Source: Flavobacteria bacterium RIFCSPLOWO2_12_FULL_35_11
Lineage (GTDB): Bacteria > Bacteroidota > Bacteroidia > Flavobacteriales > Flavobacteriaceae
DNA length: 35,358 bases
Reading direction: 5' to 3'
Assembly (NCBI GenBank): GCA_001800975.1
Contig: MGWK01000098.1
Coordinates: 1 to 35,358, forward strand
The notes beneath the pieces were generated by a model that did not search any database, was not told the DNA's origin, and saw only the letters and a program-made list of their open reading frames with translations. Below, piece after piece: positions 7,492-14,729 of the stretch. Every line of letters begins with the position of its first letter. Positions within the stretch are counted from its first letter, which is position 1. A program made the translations under genes and the position numbers.

Positions 7492-9036
7492 TTGAAAAAA
7501 TTACTTTTCTTCGTTATCATATTTATTAGCATTTCAGGATTTTCTCAAACAAAAAAAATAAAAATCCTAAAAGCTGATAATACTTTCACGGATCCCAGAT
7601 TTCCGGATGCAACAATTTCCATTGGAAATGTTTTTATAGAACATGAAGGCGCAACCTTGCGTTGCGACAAAGCCTATATTTATCAGGATAAAAGATTGAT
7701 AAAGTCAATGGGAAACGTTGTTATAAATCAGGGCGACACCATTGTGCAAACAAGCAAATACGCCGATTATGATGGAATGACAAAAATAGCGACTTCTTGG
7801 GGAAATGTGGTTTTGAAAGACGATATGATGACGCTGCAAACAGATACTTTAAAGTTTGACAGGGAAACGCAACAACTTTATTACAAAAGTGGTGGTACGA
7901 TTACTGACGCGACCAATGTTTTGAAAAGCAGAATTGGCGATTATTATTTGCGCACCAAAAAATTTCAGGCATTTACCAATGTGGTCGTTACCAATAAAGA
8001 GAGCAAGGTAGTTTCAAATCATCTCGATTATTACACCGATACGGGAATCGCCGATTTATTGGGACCTTCAACCATCACAAGCAAACAAAATTCTATTTAT
8101 ACCGAAAAAGGGCATCACAATTCAAGAACGAATATTTCGCATTTTTTAAAAAATTCCAAAATATTCTACAACGACCGCACAATTGAAGGCGATAGCTTAT
8201 ATTACAATAAAAATATTGAATTTGCTTCTGCAACCGGCAATATCATTGTGGTTGATACGATAAACAAATCGATCATAAAAGGCGGTTATGCTGAATATTT
8301 TAAACTGAAAGATTCTGTTTTTATCACCAAAAAAGCGGTGGCAATTTCATTAATCGAAAAAGATTCTGTATTTATTCATGGCGATAAATTAATGGTCACA
8401 GGAAAAGTTGAAGACCGCATTGTGAAAGCTTTTAATCACGTGAAATTTTTTAAATCGGATTTACAGGGAAAATGCGATTCCTTGGTTACTTATGAAAAAA
8501 CCGGATTGACCGAATTGCTTAGGAATCCGGTAATGTGGACACAGGGAAATCAAATTACTGGAGACACCATTCATTTAATCTCAAATCCAAAAACAGAGCA
8601 ACTCGACTCCTTAATAATATTGAACAATGCCTTTATGGTGCAAAAAGATTCTGCCGGATACAGCCAATTGAAGGGTAAAAATATGTATGGAAGGTTTGAA
8701 AAAAATGCATTAAAAACGCTAGATGTTGTTGGAAATAGTGAAGTTATTTTCTATGTCAGAAATGACCTTCAGGAATTGATTGGAATTACCAAAATGAAGA
8801 GCAGCAAAAATATTTTTATCACTTTGGCAAATAATGAAATTGAAGCCATCTATTATATTGGAAATCCAGAAGGAAAAACCTATCCACCTTCAAAACTTCC
8901 CGAAAATGAGAAAATTTTAAAAGGATTTATTTGGAGGGAAAATGAACGTCCGCTCAACAAGGACGGAATTTTTATTTATGATGATTTAGAAGCTAAGGAA
9001 CTGGAACCTAAAGAAAAAGAAATTACAAAAAGTTGA
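7492..9036 (+). CDS. OstA/LptA-like exported protein
   Basis: A 514-residue protein with an N-terminal signal peptide (KKLLFFVIIFISISGFSQ) and a long series of short beta segments typical of the OstA/LptA beta-jellyroll, for example ATISIGNVFIEHEGATLRCDKAYIY, SMGNVVINQGD and TSWGNVVLKDDMMTLQTDTLKF. LptA-type proteins bridge the periplasm and carry lipopolysaccharide to the outer membrane; this longer form is seen in Bacteroidota. The start is TTG: the first in-frame ATG is about 70 codons on and would remove the signal peptide. Its stop TGA overlaps the start TTG of the next gene in the four bases TTGA (9033-9036), so the two are translationally coupled. Confidence 0.82.
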   Translation: MKKLLFFVIIFISISGFSQTKKIKILKADNTFTDPRFPDATISIGNVFIEHEGATLRCDKAYIYQDKRLIKSMGNVVINQGDTIVQTSKYADYDGMTKIATSWGNVVLKDDMMTLQTDTLKFDRETQQLYYKSGGTITDATNVLKSRIGDYYLRTKKFQAFTNVVVTNKESKVVSNHLDYYTDTGIADLLGPSTITSKQNSIYTEKGHHNSRTNISHFLKNSKIFYNDRTIEGDSLYYNKNIEFASATGNIIVVDTINKSIIKGGYAEYFKLKDSVFITKKAVAISLIEKDSVFIHGDKLMVTGKVEDRIVKAFNHVKFFKSDLQGKCDSLVTYEKTGLTELLRNPVMWTQGNQITGDTIHLISNPKTEQLDSLIILNNAFMVQKDSAGYSQLKGKNMYGRFEKNALKTLDVVGNSEVIFYVRNDLQELIGITKMKSSKNIFITLANNEIEAIYYIGNPEGKTYPPSKLPENEKILKGFIWRENERPLNKDGIFIYDDLEAKELEPKEKEITKS

Positions 9037-10232
9037 AAGAAGATTTTTTTAAATATCAGGCACAAACATCCCCGTACCCATTGGCGATAGAAATCTCCCA
9101 TGCAAATGGAAGTTATATTTATGGATCAGACGGCAAAGAATATCTAGATTTTGTTGCCGGTGTTTCGGCAAATACACTGGGACACAATAATGCTAAAATT
9201 TCACAGGCGATAAAAGATCAAGTGGATAAATACACCCACGTCATGGTTTATGGCGAATTTGTGCAACAGCCTCAAGTTGATTTATGCAAATTATTGGCCG
9301 CAAATTTACCAAAGCCATTAGAAACGGTTTATCTGACAAATTCAGGTACGGAAGCGACTGAAGGCGCATTGAAACTAGCCAAACGTTATACAGGAAGAAG
9401 TGAAATTATTGCGGCAAAACATGGTTATCATGGCAATACAATGGGATCTATGAGTGTTTGCGGTGCCGAAGAACAAAATAGCGCTTTCAGACCATTGGTT
9501 CCAGGAATCAAATTTATCACCTTCAACAATTTAAGCGATATAAACAAAATAACCGCCAATACTGCAGGCGTAATTTTGGAAACCATTCAAGGTGGCGCAG
9601 GTTTTATTGAATCTCAAAATGATTATTTAAAAAAAGTTAAAGACCGTTGTGAAGAAGTTGGCGCCTTGCTGATTTTAGATGAAATTCAATCGGGAATTGG
9701 CCGTACCGGTAAACTTTTCGGATTTGAAAATTACAATGTCATTCCTGATATTATTGTCGCCGGAAAAGGTTTGGGAGGAGGAATGCCAATTGGCGCTTTT
9801 ATTTCATCATTCCAAATTATGGACTGTTTAAAACAAAATCCAAAACTTGGCCACATCACTACTTTTGGCGGACATCCGGTTATTGCTGCTGCTGCGCTGG
9901 CAACTTTGGAAGAATTACTTAATTCGAACCTGATTGAGCAAACCCTTCATAAAGAAAAATTATTTAGAAAATTATTGGTTCATCCTTTAATTACCGAAAT
10001 TAGAGGAAGAGGGCTCATGCTTGCTCCTATGGTTGAAAGCAGTGAAATGGCGTCCAAAATTATTTTAAAATGCTTAGATAAAGGCTTGATTATGTTCTGG
10101 TTGCTGTTTGAAGGAAAGGCTTTAAGAATAACACCCCCACTAACCATTTCAGAAGAAGAAATTTCTAAAGGCTGTAACATTATCATTGGTGTTTTAAATG
10201 AATATTTGGCTGAAAGCCAGCCATTAAATTAA
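9033..10232 (+). CDS. Class III PLP-dependent aminotransferase
   Basis: A 399-residue fold-type I enzyme of the acetylornithine/4-aminobutyrate aminotransferase group. Visible marks: DFVAGVSANTLGHNN near the N-terminus, the phosphate-binding LTNSGTEATEGALKLAK, KHGYHGNTMGSMS, the cofactor Asp in LLILDEIQSGIGRTGKLF, and the Schiff-base Lys in DIIVAGKGLGGGMPIGAFIS. TTTFGG-like ITTFGGHPVIAAAA closes the active site. Length is normal. Start is TTG at 9033, giving the typical N-terminus KEDFFKYQAQTSPYPLA; no ATG gives a complete domain. It overlaps the OstA-like gene by four bases. The amino donor cannot be told from sequence, and why it is paired with an envelope protein is unknown. Confidence 0.9.
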   Translation: MKEDFFKYQAQTSPYPLAIEISHANGSYIYGSDGKEYLDFVAGVSANTLGHNNAKISQAIKDQVDKYTHVMVYGEFVQQPQVDLCKLLAANLPKPLETVYLTNSGTEATEGALKLAKRYTGRSEIIAAKHGYHGNTMGSMSVCGAEEQNSAFRPLVPGIKFITFNNLSDINKITANTAGVILETIQGGAGFIESQNDYLKKVKDRCEEVGALLILDEIQSGIGRTGKLFGFENYNVIPDIIVAGKGLGGGMPIGAFISSFQIMDCLKQNPKLGHITTFGGHPVIAAAALATLEELLNSNLIEQTLHKEKLFRKLLVHPLITEIRGRGLMLAPMVESSEMASKIILKCLDKGLIMFWLLFEGKALRITPPLTISEEEISKGCNIIIGVLNEYLAESQPLN

Positions 10233-10286
10233 CTTTTTTCTCTCCTTAAATATTATCAAATAACTCAATAGTTAAAATTCTGTTAA

Positions 10287-10315
10287 TACAGTACTATGTT
10301 ATGTATAGTACTGTA
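10287..10315. promoter_or_regulatory. Perfect 11-bp dyad (operator candidate) before a small ORF
   Basis: TACAGTACTAT (10287-10297) and ATAGTACTGTA (10305-10315) are perfect inverted repeats around a 7-base spacer. A near-consensus -7 box, AATGTTTG (10318-10325), follows, so a protein bound here would sit across the promoter of the small ORF at 10374. Confidence 0.6.
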
Positions 10316-10373
10316 ACAATGTTTGTTTTTAAGCGTCTATTACTAAAATAACAACAATTAAAAACTTACTATT

Positions 10374-10496
10374 ATGAAAACAACAGATTTAAACCAATCG
10401 GAAAAAAACAAAAAAAATATTGCTTTTGCAAGTTTTGCAACCACCAAAAGATTACAATGGGATAAATACAGAAGATACGGCGTATTTGTTTCTTAA
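10374..10496 (+). CDS. Putative 40-residue basic peptide
   Basis: An ATG-started ORF of 40 codons, missed by a 60-aa cut-off, in an otherwise empty 354-base gap. The product has no Cys or His, six Lys and three Arg against three acidic residues (net about +6), a Lys/Asn-rich first half and an aromatic, basic tail KRLQWDKYRRYGVFVS. It has no signal peptide or membrane helix. It resembles no family I know. Evidence for being real is contextual: its own upstream dyad and promoter-like box, an AT-rich leader like those of its neighbours, and a terminator about 42 bases after the stop. It could be a regulatory peptide, a peptide signal, or a nucleic-acid-binding micro-protein; conservation in related genomes would decide. 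Confidence 0.5.
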   Translation: MKTTDLNQSEKNKKNIAFASFATTKRLQWDKYRRYGVFVS

Positions 10497-10538
10497 AAAC
10501 TAACAATCAAAAGTAAGATTGTCCAATTTATTTTAAAT

Positions 10539-10569
10539 AAAAAATGCACCAAAATTCGATGCATTTTTT
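10539..10569. terminator. Bidirectional terminator between the small ORF and the SPFH gene
   Basis: AAAAAATGCA (10539-10548) pairs with TGCATTTTTT (10560-10569). It has a T run on each strand and lies between two convergent units, so it can end both the small-ORF transcript and the minus-strand SPFH gene. Confidence 0.7.
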
Positions 10570-10586
10570 ATTAGTATGATAAAACT

Positions 10587-11417
10587 TTATTGATTTCCTA
10601 AAATAATTGGCATGCCACTTTTTCCACCACCAATAACAATTACCTTGCTATTAGGCGATTCTGCTAATTTAATGGTAGCTTCAATACCTTTGTCCTGAAG
10701 AATTTGATCATTCAATGAAGCGCTCAAAATACGGTTGGCATCTGCCTTTCCTTTAGCCTCAATAATTTGTTTTTCAGCCTCTTTTGAAGCAGTTATTAAT
10801 CTAAACTCATATTCTAAAGATCCTTGTTCTTGCTTTAATTTGCTTTCAATCGCAGTTTTGATTGTAGGCGGTAAAGTTACATCCCTAACCAATATTGCAT
10901 TTAACTGAACATACTGAGGCTCAACAATTTTTCTGGTTTCTTCAAAAATTTCTGATTGAATGGCATCTCTTTTTGTAGAATATAATTGTTCAGGCGTATA
11001 TCTGCCCACAACACTTCTTGTTGCTGATCGGACTGCAGGAATAATAACACTTGAAAGATAATCCTGACCTCTTGTTTGATGCAATAATCCTACTGTAGCA
11101 GCTGTTGGCTGGTATAAAACAGAAGCATCCAATTTAATTTCAAGACCATTGGCAGATAAAACCAACATTTCTCTTTCCAACAATTCTTGTTGTCTAACAT
11201 TGTAAACAAATACCTTGTTCCAAGGTGCAACAATATGAAACCCTTCACCCAAAGGTAATCCCTCGGTAACAACTCCGCCTCCAAATGTTTTATACAACAC
11301 CCCTACTTCTCCAGAATTGATTGTTGTTGTTGATTTTGATAATAAGATAACAAGTATAATTACACCTATTATTATTGGCATTAAAGTTTTTGGCAATTGT
11401 AATTGTCCGTTGCTCAT
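10587..11417 (-). CDS. Prohibitin/SPFH (band 7) domain protein
   Basis: A 276-residue membrane-anchored protein. One N-terminal transmembrane helix (about 13-26, MPIIIGVIILVILL) is followed by the band-7 domain (about 33-210: INSGEVGVLYKTFGG, GFHIVAPWNKVFVYNVR, LDASVLYQP, SVVGRYTPEQLYSTKRDAIQSEI, LNAILVRDVTLPPTIKTAIESKL) and a helical, Glu/Lys/Ala-rich stretch KEAEKQIIEAKGKADANRI that should form the oligomerising coiled coil. Prohibitins build large ring scaffolds in the membrane and modulate FtsH-like proteases; a direct role here is not shown by context. It has its own promoter-like box upstream and shares a convergent terminator with the small ORF. Confidence 0.92.
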   Translation of the reverse strand: MSNGQLQLPKTLMPIIIGVIILVILLSKSTTTINSGEVGVLYKTFGGGVVTEGLPLGEGFHIVAPWNKVFVYNVRQQELLEREMLVLSANGLEIKLDASVLYQPTAATVGLLHQTRGQDYLSSVIIPAVRSATRSVVGRYTPEQLYSTKRDAIQSEIFEETRKIVEPQYVQLNAILVRDVTLPPTIKTAIESKLKQEQGSLEYEFRLITASKEAEKQIIEAKGKADANRILSASLNDQILQDKGIEATIKLAESPNSKVIVIGGGKSGMPIILGNQ

Positions 11418-11448
11418 TTTTTTTATTTTTAGTATTTAGTTCTTTGCT

Positions 11449-11456
11449 CAAATATA
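11449..11456 (-). promoter_or_regulatory. -7 promoter box for the SPFH gene
   Basis: On the minus strand this reads TATATTTG, an exact TAnnTTTG match 31 bases before the ATG. A TTTA lies 20 bases further upstream as a possible -33 element. Confidence 0.5.
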
Positions 11457-11562
11457 CAAAAGAAATTAATAACGTCTAAATTTGCTTAAAAATTTAAAAA
11501 GCTATTAATCAATTGGTTATTTTAAAAAAGGTGTTCTTTTACTATTTCTTTTTGAAAAGCAA

Positions 11563-13590
11563 TCAAATCTTGCCATAATATTTTCTGGTAAACCATTCCA
11601 AACTTAATGAAAGTATAATAAAGCCTAAAATCCATTTCCAATCAATCAATGGTGTTTTTGAAATGGTGTTTTTCTGAATGCTTTTAAAGCTTCCCTCCTT
11701 TTTTAAGTAATCTATTAAGTTTTGCTCTTCGTTGTTATAAAAAGCGAATCCATTTGTTTCGTTCGCTATTTTTTTCAATTGTTGGGCGTTGGCATTGGCA
11801 AACTGCGCTTCAATTTCAAAAGGCAAAATTTTAAAACTTCCAGAAACGCTATTATTCTGATTTTCAACTGTAACATTGTATTTATATTCCCCAAAAGGAA
11901 TGGTTGGAAGTTCTGCAACAAACCGGTTATTTGATGCCGAAAAAGGAATTTTCTTAACGAATTTGGTTTCTTCATTGGTAACTGTTAACCAAAGTTTGCT
12001 CCTGTTGTCGAAGTTGAAATTTTCATCCAAATAGCTTGCCGAAATTTGAATAATTTCATTCGCATAATAAATTGGATTTATGGTCACATTCAACCTGCTT
12101 TTTGAATCTGCTGAAACTAAATAATGAATTAAACCAGCCAAAAATCCGTCAAACCGTTCAAATGTTATATTTTCGACAAAACTGTTCATTCTCCATCGCC
12201 AAGAATTTTCTCCCAATAATATGGCTGCTTTTTGATTGCTGTTTTCAAAAGTGGCCAACAGCGGTTTTTCTGTTTCTATATTTCCTATTTTTTGAAATAA
12301 TAAAGAATGATAAGGAACCGAAAATGTGATATCCCCAAAACAATCTTCAATGGGCGCGAAATTTGAAAATCCGATATCGGCGCTTAAAAAGGTCGGATAA
12401 TTTATATTAAAAATGGGATGGTAATTTTCCATTTCTGAACTCGCTTTCTTTGAAAAACTGGATTGTATCGAGTTTAGAAAATTCCAATCGGTGCTTCTGC
12501 CTGAAATTACAAAATAATTTAGCTTCTTTTGGTTAATTTCTGTAAAGATATTTTTGAATGGTGTTGTAGGCTGATAAAGTATGACCAATTGATAATCATT
12601 TATATTGCCTTTAAAATTAAGAATGGTTGAAATAGTGGCTGTTCGTTGTTTATTGCTTTCTATGGCCTTTTTCAGCATTCCCAAATCTGGATGAACGATG
12701 GATGTTAAAATAAGAATATTCGATTTTTCTTCAAGGACATTTATACTGAAATTTTTACTGTTGTTCTGTGTATTTTGCTCATTCTCAAGCTGATCAATAG
12801 TGGCTGTATAAAATTGTGTTCCTTTTGTGGAAGCCTTTAAAAAAAATGAAGCAGTTCTAACATTTTGGGCTTTTGAAAATTGAAATTGTTCCGAATAAAC
12901 TTTTGTTCCTTTATGATAAACGTTGAGATTTTTGGTAATAGGTTTGCTCCCTGTGTAATTGATAAAAAGCTCAACCGGCAACTGATTATTAATAAAAGTA
13001 AATGGATTGATATTTAATTGACCGATATAAATATCCTCAAAAACTGTGGTGTCTCCAACTATAAACGGGAAGACAGGACTTTTATAATTTACAAATTCCA
13101 CTGAGTTTCCAACGGTTTGGTTTCCGTCGGTAATTAAAATTACAGGACTTAATCCAGTTTTATATAATTTTGAAAATTCTTGAAAAGGCAGCGATAAATT
13201 GGATTGGCTTTCCTCAAAATTTAGTTCAGCCAATGGATACAATCCGCTTCCAAAACCGAAAAAACTGATGTCGTATTTGTTATTTAACCCTGAATTCTCT
13301 TTTATTTTTTCAACAAGACTTTTTACAGCTTCATTTTGTGAATTGAATTTAATGGATTTCGAATTATCTACTGCAACCAATAAATTTGGTTTAATAGTTT
13401 CTACATTGTTTTTTTTAAATGAAGGATTAATTAGCAACAACAATAGCAGAAAAATGGTTGAAAATCTAAAAAAAAAGAGCCAATACGATAATTGGCTCCG
13501 CTCTTTATTTTTATATATGTATTGAAAAAAAACTATAAATAACGCCACAAATGCCGCTAATATTATAGATAACAATTTTTCAATTTCCAT
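11563..13590 (-). CDS. VWA-like membrane protein with N- and C-terminal membrane helices
   Basis: A 675-residue protein. Two transmembrane helices at the N-terminus (about 5-25 and 36-55) lead into a von Willebrand A-like domain: LLVAVDNSKSIKF holds the DxSxS metal-site pattern (Asp75, Ser77, Ser79), and ILITDGNQT is the usual second VWA strand. The middle part consists of beta-rich segments and a Rossmann-like stretch (NILILTSIVHPDLGMLKKAI) like the glutamine-amidotransferase-like fold found in such Bacteroidota proteins. A last helix near 650-665 precedes the short tail EWFTRKYYGKI. The bulk is therefore predicted to face the periplasm between membrane anchors. Relatives sit near BatA/BatB-type operons, but none is here. 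Function is unknown. Confidence 0.7.
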   Translation of the reverse strand: MEIEKLLSIILAAFVALFIVFFQYIYKNKERSQLSYWLFFFRFSTIFLLLLLLINPSFKKNNVETIKPNLLVAVDNSKSIKFNSQNEAVKSLVEKIKENSGLNNKYDISFFGFGSGLYPLAELNFEESQSNLSLPFQEFSKLYKTGLSPVILITDGNQTVGNSVEFVNYKSPVFPFIVGDTTVFEDIYIGQLNINPFTFINNQLPVELFINYTGSKPITKNLNVYHKGTKVYSEQFQFSKAQNVRTASFFLKASTKGTQFYTATIDQLENEQNTQNNSKNFSINVLEEKSNILILTSIVHPDLGMLKKAIESNKQRTATISTILNFKGNINDYQLVILYQPTTPFKNIFTEINQKKLNYFVISGRSTDWNFLNSIQSSFSKKASSEMENYHPIFNINYPTFLSADIGFSNFAPIEDCFGDITFSVPYHSLLFQKIGNIETEKPLLATFENSNQKAAILLGENSWRWRMNSFVENITFERFDGFLAGLIHYLVSADSKSRLNVTINPIYYANEIIQISASYLDENFNFDNRSKLWLTVTNEETKFVKKIPFSASNNRFVAELPTIPFGEYKYNVTVENQNNSVSGSFKILPFEIEAQFANANAQQLKKIANETNGFAFYNNEEQNLIDYLKKEGSFKSIQKNTISKTPLIDWKWILGFIILSLSLEWFTRKYYGKI

Positions 13591-13629
13591 TTTAATTTAT
13601 AAATTGTAAATATTCTCCTACCCCAAACC

Positions 13630-13697
13630 CTTTATTTAGACCATTTTTTAGTCTATTTTCTCTTCTCTATTTTCTATTTTCCTTTCAACTTTTCAAC
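13630..13697 (-). repeat. Purine-rich simple-repeat spacer between fabG and the VWA-like gene
   Basis: On the minus strand this reads as near-repeats AAGTTGAAAAGTTGAAAGG and GAAAATAGAAAATAGAGAAG. It is low-complexity sequence with no ORF and no clear terminator. Confidence 0.5.
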
Positions 13698-14444
13698 TTA
13701 GGTTAACATTCCTCCATCAACACTCAACGTTTGTCCGGTAATATAAGAACTCATTTCTGAAGCTAAAAATACACAGGCATTTGCAACATCCTCAGGGGTT
13801 CCGCCTCGTTTTAACGGTATGGCATCTCGCCATTGTTTAACGGTATCTTCAGGTAAACTTGCGGTCATTTCAGTTTCAATAAAGCCAGGCGCAATCACAT
13901 TACAACGAATATTTCTTGAACCCAATTCCAATGCAACCGATTTAGAAAAACCAATAATTCCAGCTTTAGAAGCCGCGTAATTTGTTTGTCCGGCATTTCC
14001 TTTTAATCCGACCACAGAACTCATATTGATTATAGAACCTGAGCGTTGCTTCATCATTGGACGTATTACCGCTTTTGTTAAATTGAAAACCGATTTTAAA
14101 TTTACTTCGATTACTGTGTCAAAATCTTCTTCAGAAATACGCATTAACAAATTGTCTTTTGTAATTCCAGCATTGTTTATTAAAATATCTATCGTTCCAA
14201 ATTCTTTTAAAACTTCTGCTGCCAATTCTTGTGCGGCTTCATAATTTGCGGCATTTGATTTGAATCCTTTTGCTTTTACGCCAAAATTCATTAATTCTTT
14301 TTCCAATGTTTCTGCGGCTTCAGTTGAAGAACTGTAGGTAAAAGCCACATTTGCTCCTTGTTTTGCGAAAGTTTGGGCTATTCCTTTTCCTATTCCTCTG
14401 GTTGCTCCGGTAATTAACGCGGTTTTATTTTCTAAAAGTTTCAT
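13698..14444 (-). CDS. fabG: 3-oxoacyl-[acyl-carrier-protein] reductase
   Basis: A 248-residue short-chain dehydrogenase, the standard FabG length. The NADPH loop is TGATRGIGKGI (residues 12-22), NNAGIT follows near 90, and the catalytic triad is Ser143 (NMSSVVG), Tyr156 and Lys160 (NYAASKAG). IAPGFIETEMTASLP and the C-terminal ITGQTLSVDGGM are characteristic of FabG rather than other SDRs. It reduces 3-ketoacyl-ACP in type II fatty-acid synthesis. It is not beside other fab genes here. A TATATTTG box stands upstream, and the TonB-receptor gene is divergent. Confidence 0.93.
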   Translation of the reverse strand: MKLLENKTALITGATRGIGKGIAQTFAKQGANVAFTYSSSTEAAETLEKELMNFGVKAKGFKSNAANYEAAQELAAEVLKEFGTIDILINNAGITKDNLLMRISEEDFDTVIEVNLKSVFNLTKAVIRPMMKQRSGSIINMSSVVGLKGNAGQTNYAASKAGIIGFSKSVALELGSRNIRCNVIAPGFIETEMTASLPEDTVKQWRDAIPLKRGGTPEDVANACVFLASEMSSYITGQTLSVDGGMLT

Positions 14445-14482
14445 GTTGTTTTGTTATTTTGATTTTTTAATTTTCAACAAAT

Positions 14483-14490
14483 CAAATATA
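14483..14490 (-). promoter_or_regulatory. -7 promoter box for fabG
   Basis: On the minus strand this reads TATATTTG, an exact TAnnTTTG match 38 bases before the fabG ATG. No convincing -33 element is seen. Confidence 0.4.
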
Positions 14491-14598
14491 CATAATTGTA
14501 TAAAAATAAAGGGCTCTTGCTGCATTACAATTTTTAAATTATTTATGGATACACTAATAAATAAGGCTTTCAAATAAAACAACTAATTTTTAGCATAC

Positions 14599-14632
14599 TT
14601 AATTGATTCAATTAATAATGCGATATTCATTA
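14599..14632. promoter_or_regulatory. Two adjacent dyads upstream of the TonB-dependent receptor
   Basis: TTAATTGA-T-TCAATTAA (14599-14615) is a perfect 17-bp dyad and is followed at once by TAATG-(7)-CATTA (14616-14632). They lie about 100 bases before the receptor ATG in the 285-base divergent gap and may be operator sites; AT-richness makes chance possible. Confidence 0.35.
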
Positions 14633-14729
14633 CGCTTTACCTATTTAGCAACAAATGGTGCAAAATTGTTTATAAAAAGTTAATTATTTTTCATACATTG
14701 CCCATATTAATTAACAAAAACACAAAAAC

